From assembly GCF_024721115.1 (NCBI RefSeq), contig NZ_JAMDHK010000004.1:147862-211861 (forward strand): a stretch of 64,000 nucleotides of DNA, written 5' to 3'. The notes beneath the pieces were generated by a model, which saw only the letters and a list, made by a program, of their open reading frames with translations, did not search any database and had not been told where the DNA came from. How positions within the stretch are numbered: the first letter of the stretch is position 1; the number at the start of each line of letters is the position of its first letter. This DNA is from Salipiger pentaromativorans. Its GTDB lineage: Bacteria > Pseudomonadota > Alphaproteobacteria > Rhodobacterales > Rhodobacteraceae. Below are positions 26,854 to 35,117 of the stretch, one piece after another. The translations under genes and the position numbers were made by a program.

Positions 26854-27267
26854 ATGGTCGAAACCAACCAAACCGGCCTCTGGCCGCACCTTTACGCGCC
26901 GCTTCGGGGGCTGAGTACCAAGCTGTCGGAATGGTTGTCTCCGGCCTCGGATGCGTCTTCGGATGACAGGGTCTACCGGATCTCGGTCGAACTTCCCGGA
27001 GTGCCCGAGGATGCGCTTGAGCTGACGGTGGACGACGGCGTTCTCACCGTGACGGGCGAGAAGACCGCGACCCGTGAAGACAAAGGAGAAACGTGGTATT
27101 TTACGGAACGGGAGTATGGTGCGTTCCGCCGCTCGTTCCGGCTGCCGGGCGATGCCGATGCCGGCAAGGCCGAGGCGCATATGAAGGACGGCGTGCTTGA
27201 GGTGACCGTCCCGCGAAGAGCGCCGGAGGAAGGCCGCGGCAAGAGGATCGCGGTGACGAAGGGATAG
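26854..27267 (+). CDS. Hsp20/alpha-crystallin family small heat-shock protein
   Basis: A 137-residue holdase. The alpha-crystallin domain runs from about residue 40 to 130, with the strand-bordering motifs VELPGVPEDALELTVDD and the AHMKDGVLEVTVPRR signature close to the C-terminus. A very strong ribosome binding site, AAAGGAGGTGG, ends six bases before the ATG at 26854; the in-frame GTG at 26845 is inside it and unlikely. An eight-base inverted repeat CAAATCCG/CGGATTTG (26757-26785) upstream is a possible control site. Confidence 0.92.
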   Translation: MVETNQTGLWPHLYAPLRGLSTKLSEWLSPASDASSDDRVYRISVELPGVPEDALELTVDDGVLTVTGEKTATREDKGETWYFTEREYGAFRRSFRLPGDADAGKAEAHMKDGVLEVTVPRRAPEEGRGKRIAVTKG

Positions 27268-27325
27268 GCGCTAAGGCGGTGATCCCCGTCCCGCCTTCCC
27301 CGAAGCCTGTGCCTGCGTTATCGCG

Positions 27326-27353
27326 GAAGGGTGGACAGCAATGTCCACCCTTC
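27326..27353. terminator. Bidirectional hairpin with GCAA tetraloop
   Basis: A perfect 12-base stem GAAGGGTGGACA (27326-27337) closes on a GCAA loop between the convergent Hsp20 and zinc-ribbon genes. The stem resembles the GGTGGGCA repeat family but with GGACA in place of GGGCA. Confidence 0.7.
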
Positions 27354-27355
27354 AT

Positions 27356-28447
27356 TCATAGGCCCTGATTCTGGGCCATGACATAGCCGACGATGGCGGC
27401 GGCGATCAGCCCGAGTGCCACGGCGAAGGCGATCTTCCAGGCCGACCAGGGGCGTTCGCCCTGCACCCGGCCCGTGGTGCCGTTCACCACGAAGCGGTAG
27501 GTCTTGCCGCGATATTTATAGGCCGCCATCCAGACCGGCAGCAGGATGTGCTTGAAGGTCACGTTCGACACGGCGGTGTCGATGCGGTGGATGCGCTGGC
27601 GGTCGCCGCCGATGTCGAATTTCACGTCGCGTTCGATCTGCCGGTCCATCAGCGCGCGTGCCTGGCCATAGCCCTCGTCGAGATCGACCTGATAGCCTTC
27701 TGCCCGGAACCCCGCGAGGAACTCCGGCCGGTAGGGTTCCATCCGCGTCAGATCCCAGGGCTCCAGTGCGTCGGTGAAGCGCTTGGGCAGGGAATGCGAG
27801 GCGAGAACCAGCACATCGTCGAAAAACCGCGCCACACGGCCCGAGGCCGGGCGCCAGCGGATCTTGGCCACCTGGACGGTCTGCATCTTGCCGTCGCGCA
27901 TGACCTGCCGCGTCTCGTAATAGACCGTGCCCCGCTCGCCCCGGTAGTCCGAGGCAGTGTTGGCGTCGAAGGTCCAGTAGGGCACGTAGATGCCCTGCAT
28001 CTTCCGCCCCTTGCGGGCATAGTTCTGAAGCCCGTTCGGGGCGAACCAGAGCCGGCCCAGCCAGTCGGTCATGGCGCTGCGGGCGGCCTCCTCGTCAAGC
28101 TGGAACGGCAGAAGGCCGCGCGGCTTGATCTGCCGGTGGGTGCCGGTGTCGGTCACCACCGGGGTGGCGCAGAACGGGCATTCGGTGGCGTGGGTGTCGG
28201 GGTCGAACTCGACCTCGGCGCCGCAATTGGGGCATTGGGTGACGCGCAGCTCTTCCATTTCCTGCAAGGGCAGGAGGTTGTCGATGGCGGTGCGGAAATC
28301 CAGCTCGCGGATGCTGCCCTTCCATGGGCCGGTGTCGCCGATCTCTTTCACATCGCCGCAATGGTCACAGACCAGTTGGCCCTTGGCGGGATCGTAGCGG
28401 TAATCGGCGCCGCATTGTTCGCAGGGAAAGCGGTGTTCCTCGATCAT
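27356..28447 (-). CDS. Membrane-anchored double zinc-ribbon protein (YdjG-like)
   Basis: A 363-residue protein with two four-cysteine zinc ribbons (C9, C12, C27, C30 and C72, C75, C90, C93), a large uncharacterised soluble region with many aromatic residues (YVPYWTFDANTASDYRG), and one C-terminal membrane helix at about 337-357. Such proteins are often misannotated as helicases because of the TFIIB-like ribbon. In Bacillus subtilis the zinc-ribbon membrane protein YdjG works with a PspA homologue and the SPFH protein YdjI. An SPFH protein is encoded 1 kb upstream here, so a membrane-stress role is plausible but inferred. Confidence 0.7.
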   Translation of the reverse strand: MIEEHRFPCEQCGADYRYDPAKGQLVCDHCGDVKEIGDTGPWKGSIRELDFRTAIDNLLPLQEMEELRVTQCPNCGAEVEFDPDTHATECPFCATPVVTDTGTHRQIKPRGLLPFQLDEEAARSAMTDWLGRLWFAPNGLQNYARKGRKMQGIYVPYWTFDANTASDYRGERGTVYYETRQVMRDGKMQTVQVAKIRWRPASGRVARFFDDVLVLASHSLPKRFTDALEPWDLTRMEPYRPEFLAGFRAEGYQVDLDEGYGQARALMDRQIERDVKFDIGGDRQRIHRIDTAVSNVTFKHILLPVWMAAYKYRGKTYRFVVNGTTGRVQGERPWSAWKIAFAVALGLIAAAIVGYVMAQNQGL

Positions 28448-28571
28448 GATTGCACCCTTGGTTCCGGCAGCGCGACCCTAGGGCGGATGCAAGGGGGATG
28501 GAACCCGGTTTTCCTTTGCCGCGCCCCTGTCTAGGGTGGCGCCACCGCGGCCCGGCCCGCGGCGGTTCGAT

Positions 28572-29192
28572 ATGCAAGACGAGGCGGATGTGAAACAGCG
28601 GCTAGGAGCGGCGATTCTGGCAACGGGGCTGGCGGCTTGCGCGGTTCCGGCTTTGGCCGAGACCGTGAGCTACCGGTTCGACTGGCAGGGCTCGGGGGGG
28701 TATTCCATGCGCGGCGCGCTGGGGTTCGATGCGGAGCTTCTGGCGCGCGAGGAAATCCGGGCCGCCGATCTGAGCTGTTTTGTGATCGAGGGGTTTCACG
28801 ACGGAGCGCCGGTCGGGCGATGGGCGCTGTCGATGCTGAACGAAGAGACAAGCTGGGTGCTGACCTTTTTGCCGCGTTCGTCGGAATTCGCTGTCTTCGG
28901 TCCCGGCCGTCTGATGCCGCAGGCCTGGAACATGGACGGGGCGGGCACCGACTGCGGCCCCGGCGGTTTCGGCTTCAACATCGGCAATGCGGCGCAGGAT
29001 CTCTGCCTCAACGGCCGCCTGGTGGTCGAGTCGCAGGTGGCGCCCGCGCGCCCCTTTCCCGCGCGGCGGGAGCAGGGCATTTCGTTTCCGGCCGATGCCT
29101 GTCTGGGGCCGATGCTTATGAGCGCGCTGCCCGCGCGAGCCGTTCCCGTGTCTTTCCAAACCGAAAAGGACCCTCCCCATGGCCAAGACTGA
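28572..29192 (+). CDS. Putative secreted protein, unknown function
   Basis: A 206-residue protein with an N-terminal export signal (AAILATGLAACAVPALAET) and a mature domain with three to four cysteines (SCFVIEG, GTDCGPGG, DLCLNG, ADACLGP) that could form disulfides in the periplasm. I do not recognise the family. Two starts are possible: ATG 28572 or GTG 28590, which gives a tighter signal peptide (V-K-Q-R-L-G). The end overlaps the cupin gene by 14 bases, so they are coupled. Confidence 0.65.
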   Translation: MQDEADVKQRLGAAILATGLAACAVPALAETVSYRFDWQGSGGYSMRGALGFDAELLAREEIRAADLSCFVIEGFHDGAPVGRWALSMLNEETSWVLTFLPRSSEFAVFGPGRLMPQAWNMDGAGTDCGPGGFGFNIGNAAQDLCLNGRLVVESQVAPARPFPARREQGISFPADACLGPMLMSALPARAVPVSFQTEKDPPHGQD

Positions 29193-29466
29193 GGCTGTCG
29201 CCACCCCATTGCTTTCCGATGAGCAGACCCGCACGACCCGGTTCGATTTCGCCCCCGGTGCGGAAACCGGCTGGCATGTGCACGATCATGATTACGTGAT
29301 CGTCGCGGTCACCGACCTGACCATGCGGCTGGAACTGCCGGGCGGCGAGACCCGCGAGGTGTTCACCCCGGCAGGCCAGGCCTATCGCCGCGACAAGGGC
29401 ACCGAACATAATGTCATCAACGCGGGCGACGCGCCGATGAGCTTTGTCGAGGTGGAAATCCTCTGA
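29179..29466 (+). CDS. Cupin domain-containing protein
   Basis: A 95-residue single-cupin protein. Motif 1 is GWHVHDHDYVIVAVTD, with the metal-binding histidines, and motif 2 is the later TEHNVINAGDAP with another histidine. No enzymatic partner domain is fused, so binding of a metal and small ligand is all that can be said. The ATG lies inside the end of the preceding secreted-protein gene. Confidence 0.85.
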   Translation: MAKTEAVATPLLSDEQTRTTRFDFAPGAETGWHVHDHDYVIVAVTDLTMRLELPGGETREVFTPAGQAYRRDKGTEHNVINAGDAPMSFVEVEIL

Positions 29467-29474
29467 GGATGCGA

Positions 29475-29493
29475 AGGGCGGCTTGCCCGCCCT
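29475..29493. terminator. Hairpin between convergent cupin and SPFH genes
   Basis: AGGGCGG (29475-29481), a five-base loop and CCGCCCT (29487-29493) lie in a 33-base convergent gap. No T-tract. Confidence 0.5.
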
Positions 29494-29499
29494 CGCCGC

Positions 29500-30636
29500 T
29501 CACGCGCCGGGGGGCGGCGGCGGCATGACGGTGAAGAGCTGTGCCAGCTCGGTCACGTCCTCGGCCTTTTGCCAGCCGTCCTGACCTTGCGTCCAGACAT
29601 AGGTTTCGCGGGTCAGCCCGCCTTCGGTCACCATGCGGCCCAGCCGCGCCTTGGAGAAGGGGCCGCTGGTCTGGCCGTTCTCGGCGATGTGCCAGACATG
29701 TTCGACCGGCGGCGGGGGAGGCGGCGGCGGGGCCGAAGCGGCGGGCGCGGGCTGCGCCGCCGCCGGGCGCGCGCCCCAGGGTCCGGCCTGCATCCCGGTC
29801 ATCTGCGCGCCCATCGCCATGCCGAGCCCGGCGCCGAAACCGGTGCCCATGGCCTGACCGGCGGCGGAGCCCTCGGCCCCCAGCGCTTCGGCAGCCTGGA
29901 ACTTGGTATAGGCGTCAAGATTGCCGACCACGCCCATCGAGGTGCGCCGGTCCAGCGCCTTTTCCACGGCTTCCGGCAGCGAGATATTCTCGATGTAAAG
30001 CTCCGGCAGGCTCAGCCCGTATTCCGCGATGGTGGCCGAAATCCCCTCGGCGAGCATCCGGCCCAGATCGGCGGTGTTCGCAGCCATGTCGAGTACCGGA
30101 ATGCCCGAGCCGGCGATGAGCCGCGAGAATTCCTGCACGATGATATTGCGGATCTGGAAGCTGATCTCGTCGGAGGTGAACTCGCCATCGGTGCCGACGA
30201 TCTCGCTCAGGAATTTCGCCGGGTCGCTCACCCGGACCGAATAGGTGCCGAAGGCGCGCAGACGCACCGGGCCGAATTCCGGGTCGCGGCAGATGATCGG
30301 GTTCTTGGTGCCCCATTTCAGCCCGTTGAACCGCGTCGTGTTGACGAAATAGATCTCGGATTTGAAGGGCGAGCGGAAGCCGTGATGCCAGTGCTGGAGC
30401 GAGGTCATGATCGGCATGTTGTTGGTCTCGAGCATGTAGAGACCGGGGCTGAACACATCCGCGAGCTGCCCCTCATGCACGAACACCGCCGCCTGGCCCT
30501 CGCGCACGGTCAGCTTGGCGCCGTATTTGATCTCGTGCCCCTCGCGCTCGAAGCGCCAGACCATCGTGTCGCGGGTGTCGTCCACCCAGTGGATCACGTC
30601 GATGAACTGGCCCGAGAGGAAATCCAGAATGCCCAT
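29500..30636 (-). CDS. SPFH domain protein with C-terminal GYF domain (YdjI-like)
   Basis: A 378-residue protein. Residues 1-250 are an SPFH/band-7-type domain without a clear membrane helix. A Gly/Met/Ala-rich stretch and a proline run (eight prolines near residue 300) lead to a GYF_2-type domain (VWHIAENGQTSGPFSKARL, about 312-365) that probably binds proline-rich peptides. Similar proteins were once called virion-core-like; Bacillus YdjI is the closest functional parallel I know. It is the last gene of a minus-strand run that begins near 35015. Confidence 0.8.
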   Translation of the reverse strand: MGILDFLSGQFIDVIHWVDDTRDTMVWRFEREGHEIKYGAKLTVREGQAAVFVHEGQLADVFSPGLYMLETNNMPIMTSLQHWHHGFRSPFKSEIYFVNTTRFNGLKWGTKNPIICRDPEFGPVRLRAFGTYSVRVSDPAKFLSEIVGTDGEFTSDEISFQIRNIIVQEFSRLIAGSGIPVLDMAANTADLGRMLAEGISATIAEYGLSLPELYIENISLPEAVEKALDRRTSMGVVGNLDAYTKFQAAEALGAEGSAAGQAMGTGFGAGLGMAMGAQMTGMQAGPWGARPAAAQPAPAASAPPPPPPPPVEHVWHIAENGQTSGPFSKARLGRMVTEGGLTRETYVWTQGQDGWQKAEDVTELAQLFTVMPPPPPGA

Positions 30637-30654
30637 TGGTTGCTCCTTTGAAAG

Positions 30655-31635
30655 TCAGCTCGGCCCTGTGCCACCGGCAAGCTGCGCAGCCAGATCCCGC
30701 ACGATGGGACGCACGGTGTCGGCGTCCATGCCCGGCTTCAGCCTGGGATCGTAGAGGATTTTCAGCAGCATCTCGTCATGCGTGGTCAGCAGGGCGAACT
30801 CGTCGTCGTCGTTGAAGATCGAGGGGCGTGCCTGGGGCGAGTCGTTGCCCAGCCCCAGCCCCTGCGCCACTTCCTCGTGGATGCAGGAGCGGCGCAGCAG
30901 ATCGGGATGTTCGGACCGGATCACCGCGATGGCCTCGCCGTAGGAATAGCCGCCGGGCTGCTCGGAAAAGGCGATGACCAGGCAGTGGATCGAGCGCGGC
31001 AGGTTCTGGAACACCTCCAGCGCGGCGGGGTTCACATCGGGCACGAGCTGGCGGATGCGCGGGGCGATGCTGGCCTTGTCGTCCTCGGACATGAACAGCA
31101 CATGGAAGTTCGCCGCGCCGGTGGTCATGGTGATCGGATGCCCGGTCACCCGCGCCAGCCGGCTGACATACTGGATCAGCATGTTGCGGTCCTGCACCTG
31201 CTGATCCGCCGGTACGAGATCGCCGAATTCCACCGAAACGCGGACCGGTTTGACCCATTTCTTCACCCGCCCGAGCTCGCCGCGCGAGGGGCGCAGCCCG
31301 GCGCCGCGCTCGTATTCCTCGGCCAGCGCGATGCGTTCGAAGTTCCGCGCCAACATCGTGTCGGTGAAGGGCGTGTCCGGGCCGCCGCCATCGGTGCGCA
31401 GCAGGCCCTGCGCCAGAAGGTCGGCCTGGACGCGGGCGTAATAGACCTCGAGATCGTGGCTGGCGAGCGACTGCCCCGCAGGTTTGCGGGGCGACGGGGC
31501 CACCGGTTGCAGCCCCGTCGGACGCGCATGCGGCGGCACGTCGGTCTTGCGGGGGGCAAGCGGCGAGGTCTCGCAGGCCGAGAGACCCGCAAGCAGACTG
31601 ACCGCAAGTGCGATACGGCGCACGCCCCCGCGCAT
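30655..31635 (-). CDS. DUF2927 domain-containing lipoprotein
   Basis: A 326-residue protein with a lipoprotein signal (SLLAGLSAC, lipidated C21). The DUF2927 domain fills the second half; its segment CIHEEVAQGLGLGNDSP contains an HEEVAQ sequence resembling a zinc-protease-like helix, followed by a TTHDEMLLKILYDPRL segment. Catalysis has not been shown for the family to my knowledge. It starts three bases after the telA stop and precedes the SPFH gene by 18 bases, so it is in the same operon. Confidence 0.8.
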   Translation of the reverse strand: MRGGVRRIALAVSLLAGLSACETSPLAPRKTDVPPHARPTGLQPVAPSPRKPAGQSLASHDLEVYYARVQADLLAQGLLRTDGGGPDTPFTDTMLARNFERIALAEEYERGAGLRPSRGELGRVKKWVKPVRVSVEFGDLVPADQQVQDRNMLIQYVSRLARVTGHPITMTTGAANFHVLFMSEDDKASIAPRIRQLVPDVNPAALEVFQNLPRSIHCLVIAFSEQPGGYSYGEAIAVIRSEHPDLLRRSCIHEEVAQGLGLGNDSPQARPSIFNDDDEFALLTTHDEMLLKILYDPRLKPGMDADTVRPIVRDLAAQLAGGTGPS

Positions 31636-31638
31636 GGC

Positions 31639-32841
31639 TCAGGCGCCTTTCGGCACCGAGGTGCCGGCGGTGTCGCCGACACCGTCGCGGCGCGCCTTGG
31701 CCGAGGCCAGCGTGTCGCGCAGGTCGTGCTCCATCTTCTTGAGCTCCTCTTCGGCCTTGGCGCGGCGGGCCTTGCCCTCGTCGGCGATTTGCAGCGATTC
31801 CTGGATCGTGGCGATCAGGTCGGAGTTGGCCTGCTTCACCGCCTCGATGTCGAAGACGCCGCGCTCCATCTCCTCGCGGATCATCTTGTTGCTGTCGCGC
31901 AGGTTCTTGGCGTTGGCGGTCAGCAGCTCGTTGGTGAGGTCATTGGCGTCGCGCACCGCGGCGGCGGCCTCGGCCGAGCGCTGGATGGTGACCGCCTGCG
32001 CAAGCTGGGTTTCCCAGAGCGGCACGGTGTTGACCAGCGTCGAGTTGATCTTGGTGACCAGCGACTTGTCGTTCTCCTGCACCAGACGGATCGAAGGCAG
32101 CGACTGCATGGTGACCTGACGGGTCAGCTTGAGGTCGTGCACCCGGCGTTCGAGATCGTCGCGGGCGGCGCGCAGGTCGCGCAGCTCCTGCGCCTTCATC
32201 ACCTGATCCTTCTCGGGCGCGGCCTGCACTTCGGCTTCCTTGGCGGGAATGACCGTGCCGTCGAGCTCTTTCAGCTTTTCCTCGCCCGCGGCGATATAGA
32301 GCGCCAGCTCGTCGTAGAATTGCAGCGTCTTGTCATAGAGCAGATCGAGCGACTTGATGTCCTTCAGCAGCGTGTGCTCGTGCTTGAGCAGGCTATCGGT
32401 GATCTTGTCGATCTGGCCCTGCACCTGCTCGTAGCGGGCGGTGAACTTGGCGAAGGGCGCGGCCTTGCCCAGCAGCTTCTCCCACCAGCTCCGCTTGCGG
32501 CGCACGTCCAGTTCCGAGACCGAGAAGCCGCGAATCGTGGTGACGATGTTGCGCAGGCTGTCGCCGGCCGGGCCCACATCCTTGTTGCGGACACCGTCGA
32601 GCATGGCCTGGCTGATCTCCTGAAGCTCGGCTTGCGCGGCAGAGCCGAAGGAGACGATGGAATTGGTGTCGGCCATGTCGATCTCGGACATGCGCGACCG
32701 GATCTCTTCGCCCACTTCCGGGGTGGCATCGGCCAGCGGTACGACCGCCGCCGCCTCGACGGGCTCGGGCAGGACCACCGCGTTCACCTCGTCAACCATC
32801 GCCAGCGCCTTTTCGGCTTCGGCTCTCACATTCTCAGACAT
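31639..32841 (-). CDS. telA: TelA/YaaN toxic-anion-resistance family protein
   Basis: A 400-residue, almost entirely helical and highly charged protein with no membrane segment, matching the TelA family (segments RRKRSWWEKLLGKAAPFAKF and VPLWETQLAQAVTIQRSAEAA). TelA was named from plasmid tellurite resistance, but chromosomal members pair with XpaC-type membrane proteins (xpaC-yaaN in Bacillus) and act in envelope stress in an unknown way. The XpaC-like gene is 37 bases upstream. Tellurite resistance should not be assumed. Confidence 0.9.
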   Translation of the reverse strand: MSENVRAEAEKALAMVDEVNAVVLPEPVEAAAVVPLADATPEVGEEIRSRMSEIDMADTNSIVSFGSAAQAELQEISQAMLDGVRNKDVGPAGDSLRNIVTTIRGFSVSELDVRRKRSWWEKLLGKAAPFAKFTARYEQVQGQIDKITDSLLKHEHTLLKDIKSLDLLYDKTLQFYDELALYIAAGEEKLKELDGTVIPAKEAEVQAAPEKDQVMKAQELRDLRAARDDLERRVHDLKLTRQVTMQSLPSIRLVQENDKSLVTKINSTLVNTVPLWETQLAQAVTIQRSAEAAAAVRDANDLTNELLTANAKNLRDSNKMIREEMERGVFDIEAVKQANSDLIATIQESLQIADEGKARRAKAEEELKKMEHDLRDTLASAKARRDGVGDTAGTSVPKGA

Positions 32842-32878
32842 CGGATGTCCCCCAGACTTTTCATTTACACGCTTCGGC

Positions 32879-33769
32879 TCAACTCAGCCGCACGCCTTCG
32901 CGTTGCAGCCGGTCCCGAAGAACTTCGATTTCGACCGTCAGGTCGGCATTGTTATCCAGCAGGAGTTTTTCATTCTTTTGACCGAAGCTCTCTTCCAGGT
33001 CGGTCAGCAGCATCATGAAATCGCTTTTTGCGCCGCGATCCTGCGTGCGGCTGTAGATGTCGGCGAATTTCACCGCCGCATCGCGGGCGCCCATCAGATA
33101 GACGCCCAGGTATTTGCGTGCCGCGGTCAGGTCGCGCGGGTCTTCCTCGACCGTCCGGATCAGCTGCGAGACCTTCTGGTGAAAGCGCTCGACCCGCGCC
33201 TCGACCTGGCGGTCGGAGGCGCGTTTCACCGCATCGTCCATGGCCGTGAGATAGGCTTCGGCCTCGTCCACCACCTTGGCGACGCGGTCCTGCTGGAAGG
33301 TGTCGATGCCTTCCATGCCCTTGCTTTTCAGCGGGTCGATGCCGAAGGCGCCCAGATGCAGCACCATGGCGGACAGCCCGTAAAGCGCCGGGGCGATGAC
33401 GCCCGGCTCGGCCTTGAAGGCGGCGATGGCGATGCCGACCCCGGCGAGGCCGGCGGCAAAGATCTTGCGCGGGATCGAGGGGCGCCGCGCCACGCGACGT
33501 TCGTCGAAGGCGGCCTGCGCCCGCAGCCCGTCACGCAGCAGCCAGGCCCCGAGCAGCAGCACACCGGCGCCCGCGAGCCCCAGCGTCAGCCCGGCGGCGC
33601 CATCGTTGAGCGAGGTCGCCGCCAGCACGATCGGGGGCACGAACAGCACGTTCGAGCGCGCGCCCACAGGATCCACCTTGGCGCCACGGTAATGGCTGGG
33701 GCGGATCGGTTCGTCATCGGCCGATTCGGAGGCTTCGGGGCTGTATTTCCCGCCGTAGCGCTGCGCCAT
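32879..33769 (-). CDS. XpaC-like 5-bromo-4-chloroindolyl phosphate hydrolysis family protein (copy 1)
   Basis: A 296-residue membrane protein. Four hydrophobic segments lie in the first 150 residues (around VLFVPPIVLAA, LTLGLAGAGVLLLGAW, IFAAGLAGVGIAIAA and ALYGLSAMVLHLGAFG), followed by the FGIDPLKSKG turn and a helical cytoplasmic domain of about 140 residues. The enzyme-like family name comes from an old plate phenotype, and hydrolase activity is doubtful. It is flanked by the TelA gene downstream and a 29-residue ORF immediately upstream. Confidence 0.85.
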   Translation of the reverse strand: MAQRYGGKYSPEASESADDEPIRPSHYRGAKVDPVGARSNVLFVPPIVLAATSLNDGAAGLTLGLAGAGVLLLGAWLLRDGLRAQAAFDERRVARRPSIPRKIFAAGLAGVGIAIAAFKAEPGVIAPALYGLSAMVLHLGAFGIDPLKSKGMEGIDTFQQDRVAKVVDEAEAYLTAMDDAVKRASDRQVEARVERFHQKVSQLIRTVEEDPRDLTAARKYLGVYLMGARDAAVKFADIYSRTQDRGAKSDFMMLLTDLEESFGQKNEKLLLDNNADLTVEIEVLRDRLQREGVRLS

Positions 33770-33770
33770 G

Positions 33771-33860
33771 TCAGAGGCCCCCCAGCCAGCCCGAGGTGAC
33801 CCCGAACAGGAGCACGATCAGAAGAACATAGGCTACCTTCTGCAAGGCCGTCCCAGACAT
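33771..33860 (-). CDS. 29-residue membrane micropeptide ORF between the XpaC-like genes
   Basis: An ATG at 33860 with GGGAGG five bases upstream opens a 29-residue frame (starting MSGTALQKVAYVLLIVLLFG and ending WLGGL) that stops one base before the next gene's ATG. The middle is a single transmembrane-length hydrophobic helix. The strong ribosome binding site, operon position and membrane character support translation. It is too short for standard gene callers. Function unknown. Confidence 0.6.
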   Translation of the reverse strand: MSGTALQKVAYVLLIVLLFGVTSGWLGGL

Positions 33861-33943
33861 GCCGCCTCCCGGATTTTCGCGGTTCGCGGAAAACTTAGGG
33901 GGAAAGCGGGCAACTTGCTAGGGGGAAAGGCCCGGGCTTTCGG

Positions 33944-34792
33944 TCAGGCGGCGCGGTCTTGCCGCATGCGGATCCAAAGCAGGTCCGCTTCAAGCTCGAA
34001 TGCATCGCGACCGGTCTTTGCGCCGGTTTTCCGGGCATTCTCTTCAAAGGCTTCGCCCAGCGTGGTGATATGCGCCACATAGCGGCGGCGCGCCTGCTGC
34101 CGGTCGCCAGAGTCCCAGGCGGCCAGCAGGCTGGCATTCTCGCGGCGCATGAGGTCGATGAACTTCACCACCGGCTTGCGCAGGCGCTTCATGTCGCAGG
34201 GCTGTTCGCAAAGCGCGCGGATCAGCCCCATGACGCTGGATTTCAGCGCCTCGACCTGGCGGCAGAGCTCGGCATCGCCCAGATCGGAGATCTCCTGAAC
34301 CATGTCGTCGAGCGTGCTGTCGATCCGCGCCAGCACCGCTTCGGGGGCGGCGTGGCCGTCGGTCTTTTGCGGCGCCGCAATGTCCAGGGGCTGCCCCTTG
34401 TCCTTCATCGGGTCGAGCCCGAAGGCCATGACGGTCAGCGCCGAGGCGATCAGGCCGAAACCCAGCGGCAGCAGCAGCGACACGAAATGATGCCCGGCAA
34501 GCAGCAGCACCATCAGCCCGATCAGCGCAGCGCCGGTCGCCTTGCGCGGAAAGCGCGGGGCGCGGGCGGTCTCGGCCGCGTCATAGGCGTTCTGCAATTG
34601 CTGGCCGCGATGGATGAGCCGCAGCGCCGCGAGGAACAGCGCCAGTTGCAGTACCCCAGCGAAGGCCGAGGTCGGGCTGCCCTGAAACAGCAGCAGGATC
34701 ATCGGGAAGGCCGCCAGGAACAGCACGCTCAGGCCCGAATCGAGCGGGCCCATGCCGTCGTCCTGTGTCTGTCCATGCAATGTCTTGGCCAT
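33944..34792 (-). CDS. XpaC-like membrane protein (copy 2)
   Basis: A 282-residue protein with the same architecture as the gene at 32879: four hydrophobic segments (for example SVLFLAAFPMILLLFQG and GALIGLMVLLLAGHHF region), the FGLDPMKDKGQPL turn, then a helical domain. The two copies are clearly diverged, so they may form a hetero-oligomer. ATG 34792 has GGAG eight bases upstream; a GTG six codons earlier is an alternative. Confidence 0.78.
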   Translation of the reverse strand: MAKTLHGQTQDDGMGPLDSGLSVLFLAAFPMILLLFQGSPTSAFAGVLQLALFLAALRLIHRGQQLQNAYDAAETARAPRFPRKATGAALIGLMVLLLAGHHFVSLLLPLGFGLIASALTVMAFGLDPMKDKGQPLDIAAPQKTDGHAAPEAVLARIDSTLDDMVQEISDLGDAELCRQVEALKSSVMGLIRALCEQPCDMKRLRKPVVKFIDLMRRENASLLAAWDSGDRQQARRRYVAHITTLGEAFEENARKTGAKTGRDAFELEADLLWIRMRQDRAA

Positions 34793-34817
34793 GGCGGAGG
34801 CTCCGTTCACGAGGGGA

Positions 34818-35015
34818 TCAGAGATAGCTCAGAGCAAAGATCAGCAGCCAGAGCGCCACAAAGGCGATCTTGGCGCCCGGGTTGCCGCTGCGCCGCATCC
34901 GCGTCGCGGCATGCGACAGCGCTTCGAACGTGTCATGCGCCACCATGCGCAGGTTCCCCAGAACCAGCAGCGTGGTGGCAGTCAGGATTGCGAAGGCGAG
35001 GATCGTTGTCATCAT
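34818..35015 (-). CDS. Small two-helix membrane protein
   Basis: A 65-residue protein with two hydrophobic helices (ILAFAILTATTLLVLG and IAFVALWLLIFALSYL) around a short basic loop. ATG 35015 is taken as the start, with a second ATG one codon later. It ends 25 bases before the second XpaC-like gene and is probably the first gene of the TelA/XpaC/SPFH run. I do not recognise a named family. Confidence 0.65.
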   Translation of the reverse strand: MMTTILAFAILTATTLLVLGNLRMVAHDTFEALSHAATRMRRSGNPGAKIAFVALWLLIFALSYL

Positions 35016-35117
35016 GGCCAAAGACTGCCCCCGAATCCGGGCGAAAAAGGGGCGTGTCTCGGGAAAAACCGGGCTAATTTTCGCCTAAGTTAACCGATGC
35101 TTAGCGGTGCCGGGTCC

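Noticed and set aside
27356-28447. Replication helicase (PriA-like) reading of the zinc-ribbon protein
   Set aside because: It has zinc ribbons and a C-terminal membrane helix but no Walker motifs or helicase domains.
31639-32841. Dedicated tellurite-resistance locus
   Set aside because: TelA is present but terB, terC, terD or tehB genes are not; chromosomal TelA is better read as an envelope-stress factor.
30778-33018. 746-codon plus-strand frame opposite the DUF2927, TelA and XpaC-like genes
   Set aside because: It spans three recognised genes on the other strand and has no domain pattern.
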